Assembly: GCA_038131165.1 (NCBI GenBank)
Contig: JAYPOZ010000003.1
Coordinates: 49,942-113,941, forward strand
Source of the DNA: UBA6544 sp038131165
GTDB lineage: Bacteria; Pseudomonadota; Alphaproteobacteria; UBA8366
Direction: 5' to 3'
DNA: 64,000 nt
Below are positions 34,608-44,383 of this stretch, piece after piece (position 1 is the first letter of the stretch; every line of letters starts with the position of its first letter). The position numbers and the translations under genes were made by a program. A model generated the notes under the pieces. That model did not search any database. It was not told where the DNA came from and saw nothing but the letters and a program-made list of their open reading frames with translations.

Positions 34608-37418
34608 CTATTCCGCCGCAGCTGCGGACTTTGCGCCTTCCGGTTTCGCGCGTTTGACGCGCTTGCCGGGTTTGGCAGCGGCGGGCTTTGCGGCCGTGTC
34701 TTCAAGCGCCGCAAGCAAGGCCTCGCGAATCGACTTGAGCTTGCCTTCATGCTCCACCTTCATGCCGAAAATATCTTTGACGTAGAAAACGTCGACAACC
34801 TCCTCGCCGTAGGTCGAGATTTTGGCAGACGCAATTTGCAGACCTTGATCCGAGAGCGTGCGGGTCAAGTCATAGAGCAAGCCGGCACGGTCGCGGCCAT
34901 TGATTTCGACAACCGTCCGAGTGTTGGACGCTTTATTGTCGATCAGCACCCGCGGCGAGACCGTGAAGACTTTCGTCCGGCTGGGAAGGGCCGATATTTT
35001 TTTTAGTTCTACCGAGGGTCTCAATTCGCCGGCAATTGCCTTCTCCACATTCGCCAGAATTCTGTCCAGCTTCGACGGTTGGGAAATCGCAGCTGCCGCC
35101 TGATCCTGTATCCAGAAACTGTCGAGCGCCATTCCGTCATTCAAGGTGTTGATGCGCGCATCCACAATATTGACGCCCGAGACCGCCAACCCTCCGGCGA
35201 TGGCGCTGATCAGTCCCGGATGATCCGCCGCGTAGACCGTGATTTCGGTGACCGCCTTATAGGTATCGACGCGCCGGTCGAAGGCGATCGACAGGTTCTT
35301 TTGCTGTGCATCGCGCACGAAGCTCGCATGCCGTACCAACGATTCCGTATCGAACGCCAGCCAAAACCCGGGAGGTCCCAGATCGCGAAAACGCCCGAAC
35401 GCTTCGTCGCTCCAGTCGGGCAGGCCTGCGCGAACGCGTTCCTGAGCCTCGGTGACCGCCCGGTCGCGCCGGTCGGCGGCCAGGCCGCCCGTCAGGACAT
35501 CTTCGGTCCGATAATAAAGCTCCCGCAGCAGGGAAGCTTTCCAGCCGTTCCAGCGGCCTGGGCCAACAGCGCGGATATCCGCCACCGTCAGGCAGAGAAG
35601 CAACCGCAGCCGTTCCGGTGATTGCACGAGTTCGGAAAAATCCGCAATCGTCTTCGGATCGGAAAGGTCCCGCTTAAAGGCCGTATTGCTCATCGCCAAG
35701 TGCTGCTCCACCAGCCAGCAAACGGTCTCCGTCTGCTCCGGTGTCAGGCCCAGCCGCGGGCACAGCTTGCGGGCCACCTTTGCGCCGAGTTTCGAATGGT
35801 CGCCACCGCGACCCTTGGCGATATCGTGCAGCAGGACAGAAGCATAAAGCACCTCCCTCGACTGCACCTGGTGGATGATTTCCGTCGAGAGCGGCAAATC
35901 GTCGGAGAGCGTGCCCTGTTCGATCTTGTTCAGAATGCCGATCGCCCGGATCGTATGCTCGTCCGTGGTATAAACGTGGTACATGTCGTACTGCATCTGT
36001 GCGACCACCCGTCCGAAGTCGGGGATGAACTTCCCGAAGACACCGGCCTCGTTGAGCCGCCGGAGCGTTTTCTCGGGATCGGTTGGCGACACCAACATTT
36101 TCATGAACAAAGCATTCGCGGCGGGGTCTTTTTGCGCCGTGCCGGTCAACCGTCTCAGGCTGCGGGTGATAAGATGCATCGCGTTCGGGTGAATATTCAG
36201 CTCGCGCCTCTGCGCCACTTCGAACAGGCGGAGCATTTCAGTCGGCTTGTCCTTGAAATGATCTCTTGAATCCACATTCAGCCGCCCGCCCTCGATCTTG
36301 AAGCCTTCGATCTCGCGCGTGAACAGGCCCATTCCCGGCAATTGAGACGTCCAGCTTCTTTGATGGCGCGCTTCCAGGGACGCACAGAAAATCCGGGTGA
36401 GGTTGCCGACGTCCTTCGCTATCAGGAAGTAATGTTTCATGAACCGCTCGACACCGGAGACGCCCTCTCGGTCGACATATCCCATGAGCCGCGCCAGTTC
36501 CGGCTGAAGGTCGAAGGTCAGGCGCTCTTCTGCCCGGCCGGTGACGTAATGGAGATGGCAGCGCACCGTCCAAAGGAACTTCTGCGCTTTGTCGAACTGA
36601 GCCAATTCCGCTTTCGAGAATACCCCTTCTTCACGGAGCTGATCGATGCTCTCGCAGCGATAGAGGTATTTGGCGATCCAAAACAGCGTGTGCAGATCGC
36701 GCAGCCCGCCCTTGCCGTCCTTAATATTCGGCTCCAACACATAGCGCGAATCGCCGAGCCGCTCGTGGCGCTCGTCCCGCTCTCTCAGCTTCGCCTCGAC
36801 AAACTGGCCTTTGCCTTTCACGACCTCCTGAAAGAAACGGGCGCGCAATTCGTTGTGCAGCTCTTGCACACCCCAGATATATCGGGATTCGAGCAGACCT
36901 GTCCGGATCACCATGTCGTCATGGGCTTGCCGGATGCAATCGTCCACGGAGCGGGTCGCATGCCCGACCTTCATGCCGAGGTCCCAAAGCGTATAGAGGA
37001 CATGCTCAATGACCTGTTCGTTCCGTGGTGTCGGCTTGTAGGGCAGCAAGAACAACAAATCGATATCGGACCGGGGCGCCAATTCGCCGCGTCCATATCC
37101 GCCATAGGCGACGACGCACAGCTGATCGGCCGATGTCGGATTGGCCGCTCGGTATAGACGGTTGACCGCAATATCATGGATCACCCGGATCAGCTGATCG
37201 ATCAGAAAGCAGTGACCTCGCACCGCGCGCTCGCCGTCCTGATCGTTCTCGAACCGCTCGCGAATTTCACCGATTCCGACGTCCAAGGCCTGGCGATATA
37301 CGTCGAGCACCGCAGGCGCCCGCTCGGCCTCGGACAGCTCGCTTTCCAGCACCATCTCGACGCGCTCCTGCAAGGAAATGCGGTCGATGATTGCTCTTTT
37401 CTGATGCAACTGATCCAT
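34608..37418 (-). CDS. glnD: Bifunctional uridylyltransferase/uridylyl-removing enzyme GlnD
   Basis: Glutamine sensor that uridylylates PII proteins when nitrogen is scarce and deuridylylates them when glutamine is high. It has 936 residues. The nucleotidyltransferase motif GGYGRGELAPRSDIDLL lies near 104-120, the HD hydrolase motif LLHDIAKGRGGDHSKL near 527 and two ACT domains near 730-810 and 843-920; the tail is Lys/Ala-rich. The frame is open for another 128 codons upstream into mutS, but that part is compositionally a mutS shadow; ATG 37418 (MDQLHQKRAII) fits. It lies 44 bases after mutS. Confidence 0.97.
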   Translation of the reverse strand: MDQLHQKRAIIDRISLQERVEMVLESELSEAERAPAVLDVYRQALDVGIGEIRERFENDQDGERAVRGHCFLIDQLIRVIHDIAVNRLYRAANPTSADQLCVVAYGGYGRGELAPRSDIDLLFLLPYKPTPRNEQVIEHVLYTLWDLGMKVGHATRSVDDCIRQAHDDMVIRTGLLESRYIWGVQELHNELRARFFQEVVKGKGQFVEAKLRERDERHERLGDSRYVLEPNIKDGKGGLRDLHTLFWIAKYLYRCESIDQLREEGVFSKAELAQFDKAQKFLWTVRCHLHYVTGRAEERLTFDLQPELARLMGYVDREGVSGVERFMKHYFLIAKDVGNLTRIFCASLEARHQRSWTSQLPGMGLFTREIEGFKIEGGRLNVDSRDHFKDKPTEMLRLFEVAQRRELNIHPNAMHLITRSLRRLTGTAQKDPAANALFMKMLVSPTDPEKTLRRLNEAGVFGKFIPDFGRVVAQMQYDMYHVYTTDEHTIRAIGILNKIEQGTLSDDLPLSTEIIHQVQSREVLYASVLLHDIAKGRGGDHSKLGAKVARKLCPRLGLTPEQTETVCWLVEQHLAMSNTAFKRDLSDPKTIADFSELVQSPERLRLLLCLTVADIRAVGPGRWNGWKASLLRELYYRTEDVLTGGLAADRRDRAVTEAQERVRAGLPDWSDEAFGRFRDLGPPGFWLAFDTESLVRHASFVRDAQQKNLSIAFDRRVDTYKAVTEITVYAADHPGLISAIAGGLAVSGVNIVDARINTLNDGMALDSFWIQDQAAAAISQPSKLDRILANVEKAIAGELRPSVELKKISALPSRTKVFTVSPRVLIDNKASNTRTVVEINGRDRAGLLYDLTRTLSDQGLQIASAKISTYGEEVVDVFYVKDIFGMKVEHEGKLKSIREALLAALEDTAAKPAAAKPGKRVKRAKPEGAKSAAAAE

Positions 37419-37462
37419 TCGGCAAGCTTCGCGCCGGACCAATGGAATTGCAAGTGCGAGAC

Positions 37463-40117
37463 CTATTCGTCCAACAGTCCCTTGATCCGATACAACGTTT
37501 CGAGCGCCTCGCGCGGTGTCAGGTCGTCGGGGTTCACTTCGCGCAATGCCGCCTCCACTACCGTTGTCTTGGCGGCGGCGCCCGAAGGGCGCGGATCGGC
37601 CAGGCTGGCGAACAGCGGCAGATCCTCTGCCAAGCGCGCAATGGCACCAGAATGTTCCCCCTGCTCCAAGGTCTCCAAGACCTGTTCCGCGCGGCGGATG
37701 ACTGGCGCCGGCAGGCCTGCGAGCCGGGCTACATGGATGCCGTAGGAGCGATCCGCCGCGCCGGCGGCGACCTCGTGCAGGAACACCACGTCGCCCTGCC
37801 ATTCCTTGACCCGCATCGTAAAGGGAACGCAGGCTTCCAGTCGCGCGGTCAACGCAACGAGCTCGTGGTAATGGGTGGCGAACAGGGCCCGGCAGCGGTT
37901 GGTTTCGTGGAGATGCTCGACCGCCGCCCAGGCGATCGACAGCCCGTCGAAGGTCGCCGTCCCGCGTCCGATTTCATCCAAAATTACCAAGGAACGGTCC
38001 GTAGCCTGGTTCACGATGGCGGCCGTCTCGACCATCTCGACCATGAAGGTCGACCGCCCGCGCGCCAGATCGTCGGCAGCCCCTACCCGGCTAAAGAGAC
38101 GGTCGACCACGCCGATATGCGCGGATTCGGCCGGCACGTAACTGCCCATTTGAGCAAGGATGACGATGAGCGCGTTCTGGCGCAAGAACGTGCTCTTACC
38201 CGCCATGTTCGGCCCTGTCACGATCCAAAGCCGTTGGCTTTCCGAAAGATCGCACCCATTGGCGACAAAAGCCGCTTCGCTCGACGCCCCCAGAGCCGCC
38301 TCGACAACAGGATGCCGCCCGCCTTCGATGACGAACGCCGTCGACGCGTCGATGCGGGGCCGCGTATAGCGACGCTCCGCAGCCAAAGCCGCCATGCCGG
38401 CAGCAAAATCCAGCCGCGCCATCGCGGCGGCGGCAACCGCGATCGCACCCGCCTGTTCCAAGACTTCCGCAACCAGCTTCTCAAAAAGCGCCAACTCGAC
38501 GGCCAGCGCTTTATCTGCCGCTTCCGAGATCGAGCGCGCGAGATCGCCGAGTTCGGCCGTCGAGAACCGCATCGCATTCGCCATGGTCTGGCGATGAATG
38601 AACGGTTCGCCCATCTTCTCGGCATGGCGGGCGGTCACCTCAATAAAATAACCGAGCATGTTGTTGTGCTTGATCTTGAGATTCTCGACCCCCGACAGGC
38701 CCCGGTAACGGGCCTCCAGTCCCGCGATCAATCGGCGGCTTTCGTCGCGCAGCTGCCGCAGCGCATCGAGGTCCCCGTCGAACCCCGCACGGATAAACCC
38801 GCCGTCGCGCGCCATCAGCGGCAGGTCGTCGGCGAGGGCTTGGCGCAGGCGATCGATCAATGCATCGTGGGTCCCGAGATCACGGTGAATCTCCGCGATT
38901 CCCTCCGGCCCCGAATCGCGATGTCCGATCTCCTCCCGCAGCGCCGCCGCTTGGACCAAGCCGTCCCGGATGGCGGCAAAATCTCGCGGACCGCCCCGAC
39001 CGAGGCTGAGCCGCGACAGCGCTCGCTCCAAATCGGGGGCCGCCTTAAGCAAGGCACGCAACCGGTCCCGTAATTCGGGCGCTTCCAGAAAATAGCGCAC
39101 CTGATCGAGCCGCGCTTCAATGGCCGCCGGGTCAGTCAACGGCGCGGCAAGCCGGGTTGCCAAAAGCCGCGCGCCCGGCCCGGTCACCGTGCGATCCACC
39201 ACATGCAGCAAACTGCCGGGCTTGCCGCCGGACAATGTCCGCGTGAGTTCAAGGCTGCGGCGCGTGGCGGCGTCGATTTCCATCAGCGCGCCGCCGGAAA
39301 TATGCCGTGGCGCGCTCAGGCGCGGCAGTTTTCCGACCTGGGTCAATTCCACGTAATCGACTAGCGCGCCGGCCGCGGCGAGTTCGGCCCGCGCGAAATC
39401 GCCGAAAGCGTCGAGAGCGGCGACGCCGTATACCGCCTCAAGGCGGCGTTGCGCATTCTCCGAATTGAACCGGGCATTGGGCAAGGGGGTCAGGGCGCTC
39501 CGCCAATCTTCAACAAGCGCCGCGCAGTCCGGCCGCTCGAAGAGTTTTTCCGGCAGTAGAAGCTCGCCGGGAGCGACCCGCGACAAGGCGGCGGAAAGAT
39601 CGCTGTGGCCGAGCGGCTGGACCGTAAACTCGCCCGTCGACATATCGAGCCAGGCCAGCCCGAATGTACCCGCGACCTCGGTGAGCGCCGCCAGATAATT
39701 GTGGGTGCGCGCGTCAAGAAGGGTTTCCTCCGTCAGTGTACCGGGAGTCACCAGACGGATGACGTCCCGGCGCACCACCGCTTTCGACCCGCCGCGCCGT
39801 TTCGCCTCCGCCGGGTCTTCCATCTGCTCGCAGATCGCGACCCGGAAGCCCTTTCGAATGAGCCTTTCCAGATATCCGTCGAGCGCGTGCACCGGCACGC
39901 CGCACATCGGAATATCCTCGCCCTTGTGGCTGCCGCGTTTGGTCAGCGCGATATCGAGGGCAGCGGCAGCGGCTACCGCGTCGTCGAAAAACATCTCGTA
40001 GAAATCGCCCATCCTGAAGAACAGCAAGGCGTCCGGATAGGCTTCCTTGTGCTGAAAGAATTGCACCATCATCGGCGTCAAGCCGACGGGTGCTTGTTGT
40101 GTGGCGGGTTTCGACAT
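37463..40117 (-). CDS. mutS: DNA mismatch repair protein MutS
   Basis: Mismatch-sensing ATPase. About 884 residues. The mismatch-binding Phe-x-Glu is in MGDFYEMFFDDA near residue 38. The connector, lever and clamp domains follow; Walker A is GPNMAGKSTFLRQNA near 633 and Walker B LVILDEIGRGTATFDG near 705; the C-terminal dimerisation tail is short. I chose ATG 40117 (MSKPATQQAPVGLTPMM); ATG 40135 and TTG 40156 are also in frame and none has a good ribosome-binding site. It is divergent from maeB and first in the mutS-glnD-murJ-trpS run. Confidence 0.96.
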   Translation of the reverse strand: MSKPATQQAPVGLTPMMVQFFQHKEAYPDALLFFRMGDFYEMFFDDAVAAAAALDIALTKRGSHKGEDIPMCGVPVHALDGYLERLIRKGFRVAICEQMEDPAEAKRRGGSKAVVRRDVIRLVTPGTLTEETLLDARTHNYLAALTEVAGTFGLAWLDMSTGEFTVQPLGHSDLSAALSRVAPGELLLPEKLFERPDCAALVEDWRSALTPLPNARFNSENAQRRLEAVYGVAALDAFGDFARAELAAAGALVDYVELTQVGKLPRLSAPRHISGGALMEIDAATRRSLELTRTLSGGKPGSLLHVVDRTVTGPGARLLATRLAAPLTDPAAIEARLDQVRYFLEAPELRDRLRALLKAAPDLERALSRLSLGRGGPRDFAAIRDGLVQAAALREEIGHRDSGPEGIAEIHRDLGTHDALIDRLRQALADDLPLMARDGGFIRAGFDGDLDALRQLRDESRRLIAGLEARYRGLSGVENLKIKHNNMLGYFIEVTARHAEKMGEPFIHRQTMANAMRFSTAELGDLARSISEAADKALAVELALFEKLVAEVLEQAGAIAVAAAAMARLDFAAGMAALAAERRYTRPRIDASTAFVIEGGRHPVVEAALGASSEAAFVANGCDLSESQRLWIVTGPNMAGKSTFLRQNALIVILAQMGSYVPAESAHIGVVDRLFSRVGAADDLARGRSTFMVEMVETAAIVNQATDRSLVILDEIGRGTATFDGLSIAWAAVEHLHETNRCRALFATHYHELVALTARLEACVPFTMRVKEWQGDVVFLHEVAAGAADRSYGIHVARLAGLPAPVIRRAEQVLETLEQGEHSGAIARLAEDLPLFASLADPRPSGAAAKTTVVEAALREVNPDDLTPREALETLYRIKGLLDE

Positions 40118-40259
40118 CAGCGGGGAAATTAGCATAGGCGCGCCGGGAGCGCACAAGGCCTCTGAGAAATAAACAACACCAAGCAGCGCAATCAGTTGAA
40201 AATACTTCGTCGATGCGGAATGCTATCGCCTCAAACATTGGGATTAGGAAAAACAATAG

Positions 40260-42530
40260 ATGGCCGACCAGTCCACGCTTCGGGAAGACGCCCTACAATT
40301 TCATGTCGGCGGCCGCCGGCAAGGCAAGATCGAGATCAGCGCGACGAAACCGCTGACAACTCAGCGCGACCTGGCGCTCGCCTACTCGCCGGGCGTCGCC
40401 TATCCCTGCCTGGAGATCGAAGCCGATCCCGCCACGGCTTACGACTACACGGCAAAAGGCAACTTTGTCGCCGTGATCTCGAACGGCACGGCAGTACTCG
40501 GTCTCGGCAATATCGGCGCCTTGGCCTCGAAGCCGGTCATGGAAGGCAAGGCGGTTCTCTTTAAGCGCTTCGCCGATGTCGACGGAATCGACATCGAGGT
40601 CGCCACCGAGGATGTCGACGAGTTCGTGAATTGCGTCAAGCTGATCGGCAACAACTACGGCGGCATCAATCTCGAAGACATCAAGGCCCCGGAATGTTTC
40701 CTGATCGAGGAACAGTTGAAAGAGCTGCTCGACGTGCCGGTGTTCCACGACGATCAGCACGGCACCGCGATCATCACGACGGCCGGCTTTATCAATGCTC
40801 TCCATCTCACCGGAAGGGACTATACGAATACCAAGCTGGTGGTGAACGGGGCCGGCGCATCGGCCATCGCCTGTGTCGAATTGATCAAGCGGATGGGCGT
40901 CCCGAACGATAGCGTCATCATGTGCGACAGCAAGGGCGTGATCTTCCGGGGCCGCGAGGACGGCATGAATCAATGGAAGTCCGCTCATGCGGCGGAAACC
41001 GACGCCCGGACCTTGGAAGAAGCGCTCGTCGGCGCCGATGTCTTTATCGGCCTCTCGGCGAAAGACGTCGTGACCAAGGAGATGGTGAAATCGATGGCCG
41101 ACAAGCCGATCATCTTCGCCATGGCCAACCCCGACCCGGAAATCACGCCGGAGGACGTCAAATCGGTCCGCGACGACGCAATCGTCGCAACCGGCCGCTC
41201 GGACTATCCCAACCAGGTCAACAACGTCCTCGGATTTCCCTATATTTTCCGTGGTGCCTTGGATGTTCGCGCGACCCGCATTAACGAGGAAATGAAGATC
41301 GCGGCGGCGGAAGCGCTCGCCGCGCTGGCGCGCCAAGACGTGCCCGAGGAGGTCGCGGCGGCCTATGGCGGCCAGCAGCTGCAATACGGCAACGACTATA
41401 TTATTCCCGTTCCGTTCGACCCGCGCCTGATTGCGGCCGTCGCCTCCGCCGTCGCACAGGCGGCAATGGATACAGGCGTCGCGCAACGCCCCGTCGCCGA
41501 TATGGATGCCTATCGCCGGGAACTCTCGGCCCGCCTCGACCCGACGTCGAGCTCGCTGCAAATGATCCTGGACAAGGTGCGGGCCAATCCGCGCCGGGTG
41601 GTCTTCGCCGAGGGCGAGGACGACCGCGTCATCCGTGCCGCCGTCCAATTCCAGAACGCCGGATACGGCAAGCCCATCCTGATAGGCCGCGAGGAAGAGG
41701 TTTTGCGGGTGATGAAGGAAATCGGTCTCGACGGCGCTCAGCTGGAGATTCACAACGCTCGGCTCAGCAAAAAGAATACGGTTTATACCGACTATCTTTA
41801 TGAGCGCTTGCAGCGCCAAGGTTTCCTCGCGCGCGACTGCCAAAGGTTGGTCAATCAGGACCGCAATGTTTTCGGGGCCTGCATGGTCGCCCATGGAGAC
41901 GCGGATGCGATGGTGACCGGCGTCACGCGGGTCTTCAGCGTCGCGTTCAACGAGATCAGCCGGGTCGTCGACCCGCTCCCCGACCAGCGGCTCATGGGGA
42001 TTTCTCTGGTCGCCGGCCGGGACCGGTCGTTCTTTATCGCCGATACCCGGGTCCACGAGGTGCCCAACGCGGAAGAGCTGGCCGATATCGCGACCGAAGC
42101 GGCCCAGTTTGCCCGCAAGTTCGGCCATGAACCGCGGGTGGCGCTGCTCTCGTATTCAAATTTCGGCCAGCCGATGCGCCCGCATATGGAGCGGATTCGC
42201 GAAGCCGTTTCCATTCTGGAAGCCCGCAAAGTGGACTTCGAGTTCGACGGCGACATGCAGGCCGGCGTGGCGCTGGATGTCGAGATGATGCGCAAGGTCT
42301 ATCCGTTCTGCCGCTTGTCGGGTCCGGCCAACGTGCTTGTGATGCCGGCCCTGCACAGCGCCAGCATCAGTTCGACCATGATCGGTGCGATGGGCGGCGG
42401 TACGGTGATCGGGCCTATTCTCATCGGCCTGTCGAAGCCGATCCAGATTGTCCCGCTCGGCTCGACGGTCAACGACCTGGTCTATATCGCGGCATTCGCC
42501 GCGCACGAGGCCACGCCCGCCAGAGCCTAG
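40260..42530 (+). CDS. maeB: NADP-dependent malic enzyme with C-terminal phosphotransacetylase domain
   Basis: Oxidatively decarboxylates malate to pyruvate. It has 756 residues, the size of the MaeB class. The malic domain has LAYSPGVAYPC near residue 40 and the metal-binding FHDDQHGTAI near 162; the NAD(P) domain has VVNGAGASAIACVELI near 200. From about 430 a PTA-like domain follows (FAEGEDDRVIRAA to the end), regulatory rather than catalytic in studied homologs. ATG 40260 follows AGGAAAAACAATAG. It is divergent from mutS and convergent with the macro-domain gene. Confidence 0.97.
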   Translation: MADQSTLREDALQFHVGGRRQGKIEISATKPLTTQRDLALAYSPGVAYPCLEIEADPATAYDYTAKGNFVAVISNGTAVLGLGNIGALASKPVMEGKAVLFKRFADVDGIDIEVATEDVDEFVNCVKLIGNNYGGINLEDIKAPECFLIEEQLKELLDVPVFHDDQHGTAIITTAGFINALHLTGRDYTNTKLVVNGAGASAIACVELIKRMGVPNDSVIMCDSKGVIFRGREDGMNQWKSAHAAETDARTLEEALVGADVFIGLSAKDVVTKEMVKSMADKPIIFAMANPDPEITPEDVKSVRDDAIVATGRSDYPNQVNNVLGFPYIFRGALDVRATRINEEMKIAAAEALAALARQDVPEEVAAAYGGQQLQYGNDYIIPVPFDPRLIAAVASAVAQAAMDTGVAQRPVADMDAYRRELSARLDPTSSSLQMILDKVRANPRRVVFAEGEDDRVIRAAVQFQNAGYGKPILIGREEEVLRVMKEIGLDGAQLEIHNARLSKKNTVYTDYLYERLQRQGFLARDCQRLVNQDRNVFGACMVAHGDADAMVTGVTRVFSVAFNEISRVVDPLPDQRLMGISLVAGRDRSFFIADTRVHEVPNAEELADIATEAAQFARKFGHEPRVALLSYSNFGQPMRPHMERIREAVSILEARKVDFEFDGDMQAGVALDVEMMRKVYPFCRLSGPANVLVMPALHSASISSTMIGAMGGGTVIGPILIGLSKPIQIVPLGSTVNDLVYIAAFAAHEATPARA

Positions 42531-42542
42531 GCGGCGGGCTCT
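42522..42542. terminator. Hairpin at the maeB / macro-domain convergence
   Basis: AGAGCC (42522-42527) pairs with GGCTCT (42537-42542) across the maeB stop codon; 6-bp stem, 9-base loop, no T-tract. A weak candidate for ending the two convergent transcripts. Confidence 0.3.
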
Positions 42543-43054
42543 CAGGTAACCATTGCGAGTTCGGCCGCGACCGCATCGGTGATTTCGCGGCCGAAACAGC
42601 AGAAGACGACATCCGTCATCCGGGTGTTGGTCTCCAAGAACGCCGCCACCGTCCCGACGGCGATTTTCGCGGCGCGCTGCACCGGAAACCGGTAGACGCC
42701 GGTCGAAATCGCCGGAAAGGCGATGGTCGCAATCCGGTTCTCGTCCGCAACTTCGAGCGAACGCCGATAACAGTTCGCCAGGAGCCCGTCCTCGCCGGCC
42801 TCTCCGCCCTGCCATATCGGCCCGACCGTATGGATCACATGACGGGCCGGCAGATCGAAGCCCGGAGTGATCTTTGCCTCGCCCGTGGGACAGCCGCGTA
42901 AGGCCCGACATGCCGCCAGGAGAGCCGGACCGGCGGCCCGGTGGATCGCCCCATCCACGCCGCCGCCGCCCAACAGGGTCTCGTTCGCCGCGTTGACGAT
43001 CGCGTCGAGCGCCAATGTGGTGATATCTCCTTCGACTGTTCGCATGCGCGTCAT
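42542..43054 (-). CDS. Macro-domain protein, probable O-acetyl-ADP-ribose deacetylase
   Basis: 170 residues, a single macro domain of the MacroD/YmdB type. Ligand-site motifs are VNAANETLLGGGGVDGAIHRAAG near residues 20-42 (in outline) and AISTGVYRFPVQRAA near 115-128. Such enzymes hydrolyse O-acetyl-ADP-ribose and remove mono-ADP-ribose from proteins. The start overlaps the ampG stop by 4 bases, so it is translated with the permease, a pairing with no obvious functional link. Confidence 0.93.
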   Translation of the reverse strand: MTRMRTVEGDITTLALDAIVNAANETLLGGGGVDGAIHRAAGPALLAACRALRGCPTGEAKITPGFDLPARHVIHTVGPIWQGGEAGEDGLLANCYRRSLEVADENRIATIAFPAISTGVYRFPVQRAAKIAVGTVAAFLETNTRMTDVVFCCFGREITDAVAAELAMVT

Positions 43055-44370
43055 GGGGAGCCTCCTCTATCCCGTTCTGTCTTGTTCTCCGCGACCACCG
43101 GAAATCGGCGCATCAAGCACACGATCAGCACCAGACCCGGCACGGCGGCGGCGGTCGTCAACATAAAGAAGGACGCCCAGTCCATTCGGTCGGCAAGCCA
43201 GCCCGCGGAAGCGGAAAGAACCGTCCGGGCGCCCCCCATAACGGATGTCAGCAGGGCGTATTGAGTGGCCGTATACGCATGATTGCACAGGCTCGAGAGA
43301 TAGGCGACGAAGGCGGTCGACCCCATGCCGGTCGCCAGGTTCTCGACCGCGACGGTGAGCGTCAACGCGGCCAGATCGTGGCCGGCCCAGGCCTGATAGA
43401 CGAAGACTAGGTTGGAGAGCGCCTGCAGTACGCCGCAAACCAGCAGACTCCGCATGATGCCCCAGCCCGCCACGAGGACACCGCCCAGGAAACCGCCGCC
43501 GATGACGGCGGCAAGCCCAACTCCTTTCTTTATGCCGGCAATTTCCGGTTTGGAGAATCCGATCTCGAGAAAGAAGGGTGTCTGCATTACCGAAAGGACG
43601 GCGTCGCCGAGCTTGTAGAAGACGATGACGCCCAGAATCATCAGCCAGGCCGGTCTGCCGAAGAAATCTGTCAGGGGCGCCACAACCGCGCGTTTGAGCC
43701 GTGCCGAGAAGGGCCCGATCGCCGCCGTCGCCGAATCCAGTGCCGGCTCCGGGCACAAGAGGATCGCGGCCATTCCGATCAAAGCAATCACGGCCATACT
43801 GCCGAACGCCGCTTCCCAGCCGAAGGCCGCCGCCACGATCAGGCCCATCGCGCCGGCACCCACCTGTCCCAACCGGTAACCGAAGACCACGGTCGCCGCG
43901 CCGGCGCCGAGCTGCCGTTCGTCCAGAATTTCCACGCGGTAGGCGTCGATGACGATGTCTTGGCTGGCGGAAAAGAAAGCGATGGCGAGCGTGATCGCGG
44001 CCGCGAAATACAGACCGTCCGGCAGGTCGATACGCCCAAGCGAGGCCACCGCGGCAAGCAGGGCGATTTGCGTAAAGATCGCCCAGCTCCGCCGCCGTCC
44101 GAAGCGTGCCGTCAGCACCGGCAGCCGTAAACTATCAAGCGCCGGCGCCCAGAGAAACTTCAAGGAATAGGGCAGCGACGCCAATCCGAAGAGGCCGATC
44201 GTCGTTTTCGACAGACCGTATTCCTGAAGCCAGGCGGTCAACGGATCGCCGAGAATTCCGAGCGGAAACCCGCTGGAAATGCCAAGAAAGGTAATGGCCA
44301 GAACACGCCGGTCCTTATATACGCCCGCCGCACGCCACCACCCGTTCAGGCGCATGACAAAGCCCGGCAT
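43051..44370 (-). CDS. ampG: MFS permease of the AmpG family
   Basis: 439 residues with about 12 membrane helices. The N-terminal LGISSGFPLGILGDPLTAWL and SLPYSLKFLWAPALDSL, and SQDIVIDAYRVEIL near 150, are AmpG signatures. AmpG imports anhydromuropeptides from periplasmic peptidoglycan turnover for recycling, so the Bax-like glucosaminidase elsewhere in the window could feed the same cycle, though its specificity is unknown. It lies 13 bases after the PfkB kinase gene and overlaps the macro-domain gene. Confidence 0.93.
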   Translation of the reverse strand: MPGFVMRLNGWWRAAGVYKDRRVLAITFLGISSGFPLGILGDPLTAWLQEYGLSKTTIGLFGLASLPYSLKFLWAPALDSLRLPVLTARFGRRRSWAIFTQIALLAAVASLGRIDLPDGLYFAAAITLAIAFFSASQDIVIDAYRVEILDERQLGAGAATVVFGYRLGQVGAGAMGLIVAAAFGWEAAFGSMAVIALIGMAAILLCPEPALDSATAAIGPFSARLKRAVVAPLTDFFGRPAWLMILGVIVFYKLGDAVLSVMQTPFFLEIGFSKPEIAGIKKGVGLAAVIGGGFLGGVLVAGWGIMRSLLVCGVLQALSNLVFVYQAWAGHDLAALTLTVAVENLATGMGSTAFVAYLSSLCNHAYTATQYALLTSVMGGARTVLSASAGWLADRMDWASFFMLTTAAAVPGLVLIVCLMRRFPVVAENKTERDRGGSP

Positions 44371-44383
44371 GGCGGCGGTACGC

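Noticed and set aside
37419..37802. N-terminal extension of glnD by 128 codons
   Set aside because: The extension overlaps the 3' end of mutS out of frame and is an Arg/Gly/Pro-rich shadow; ATG 37418 gives a normal GlnD.
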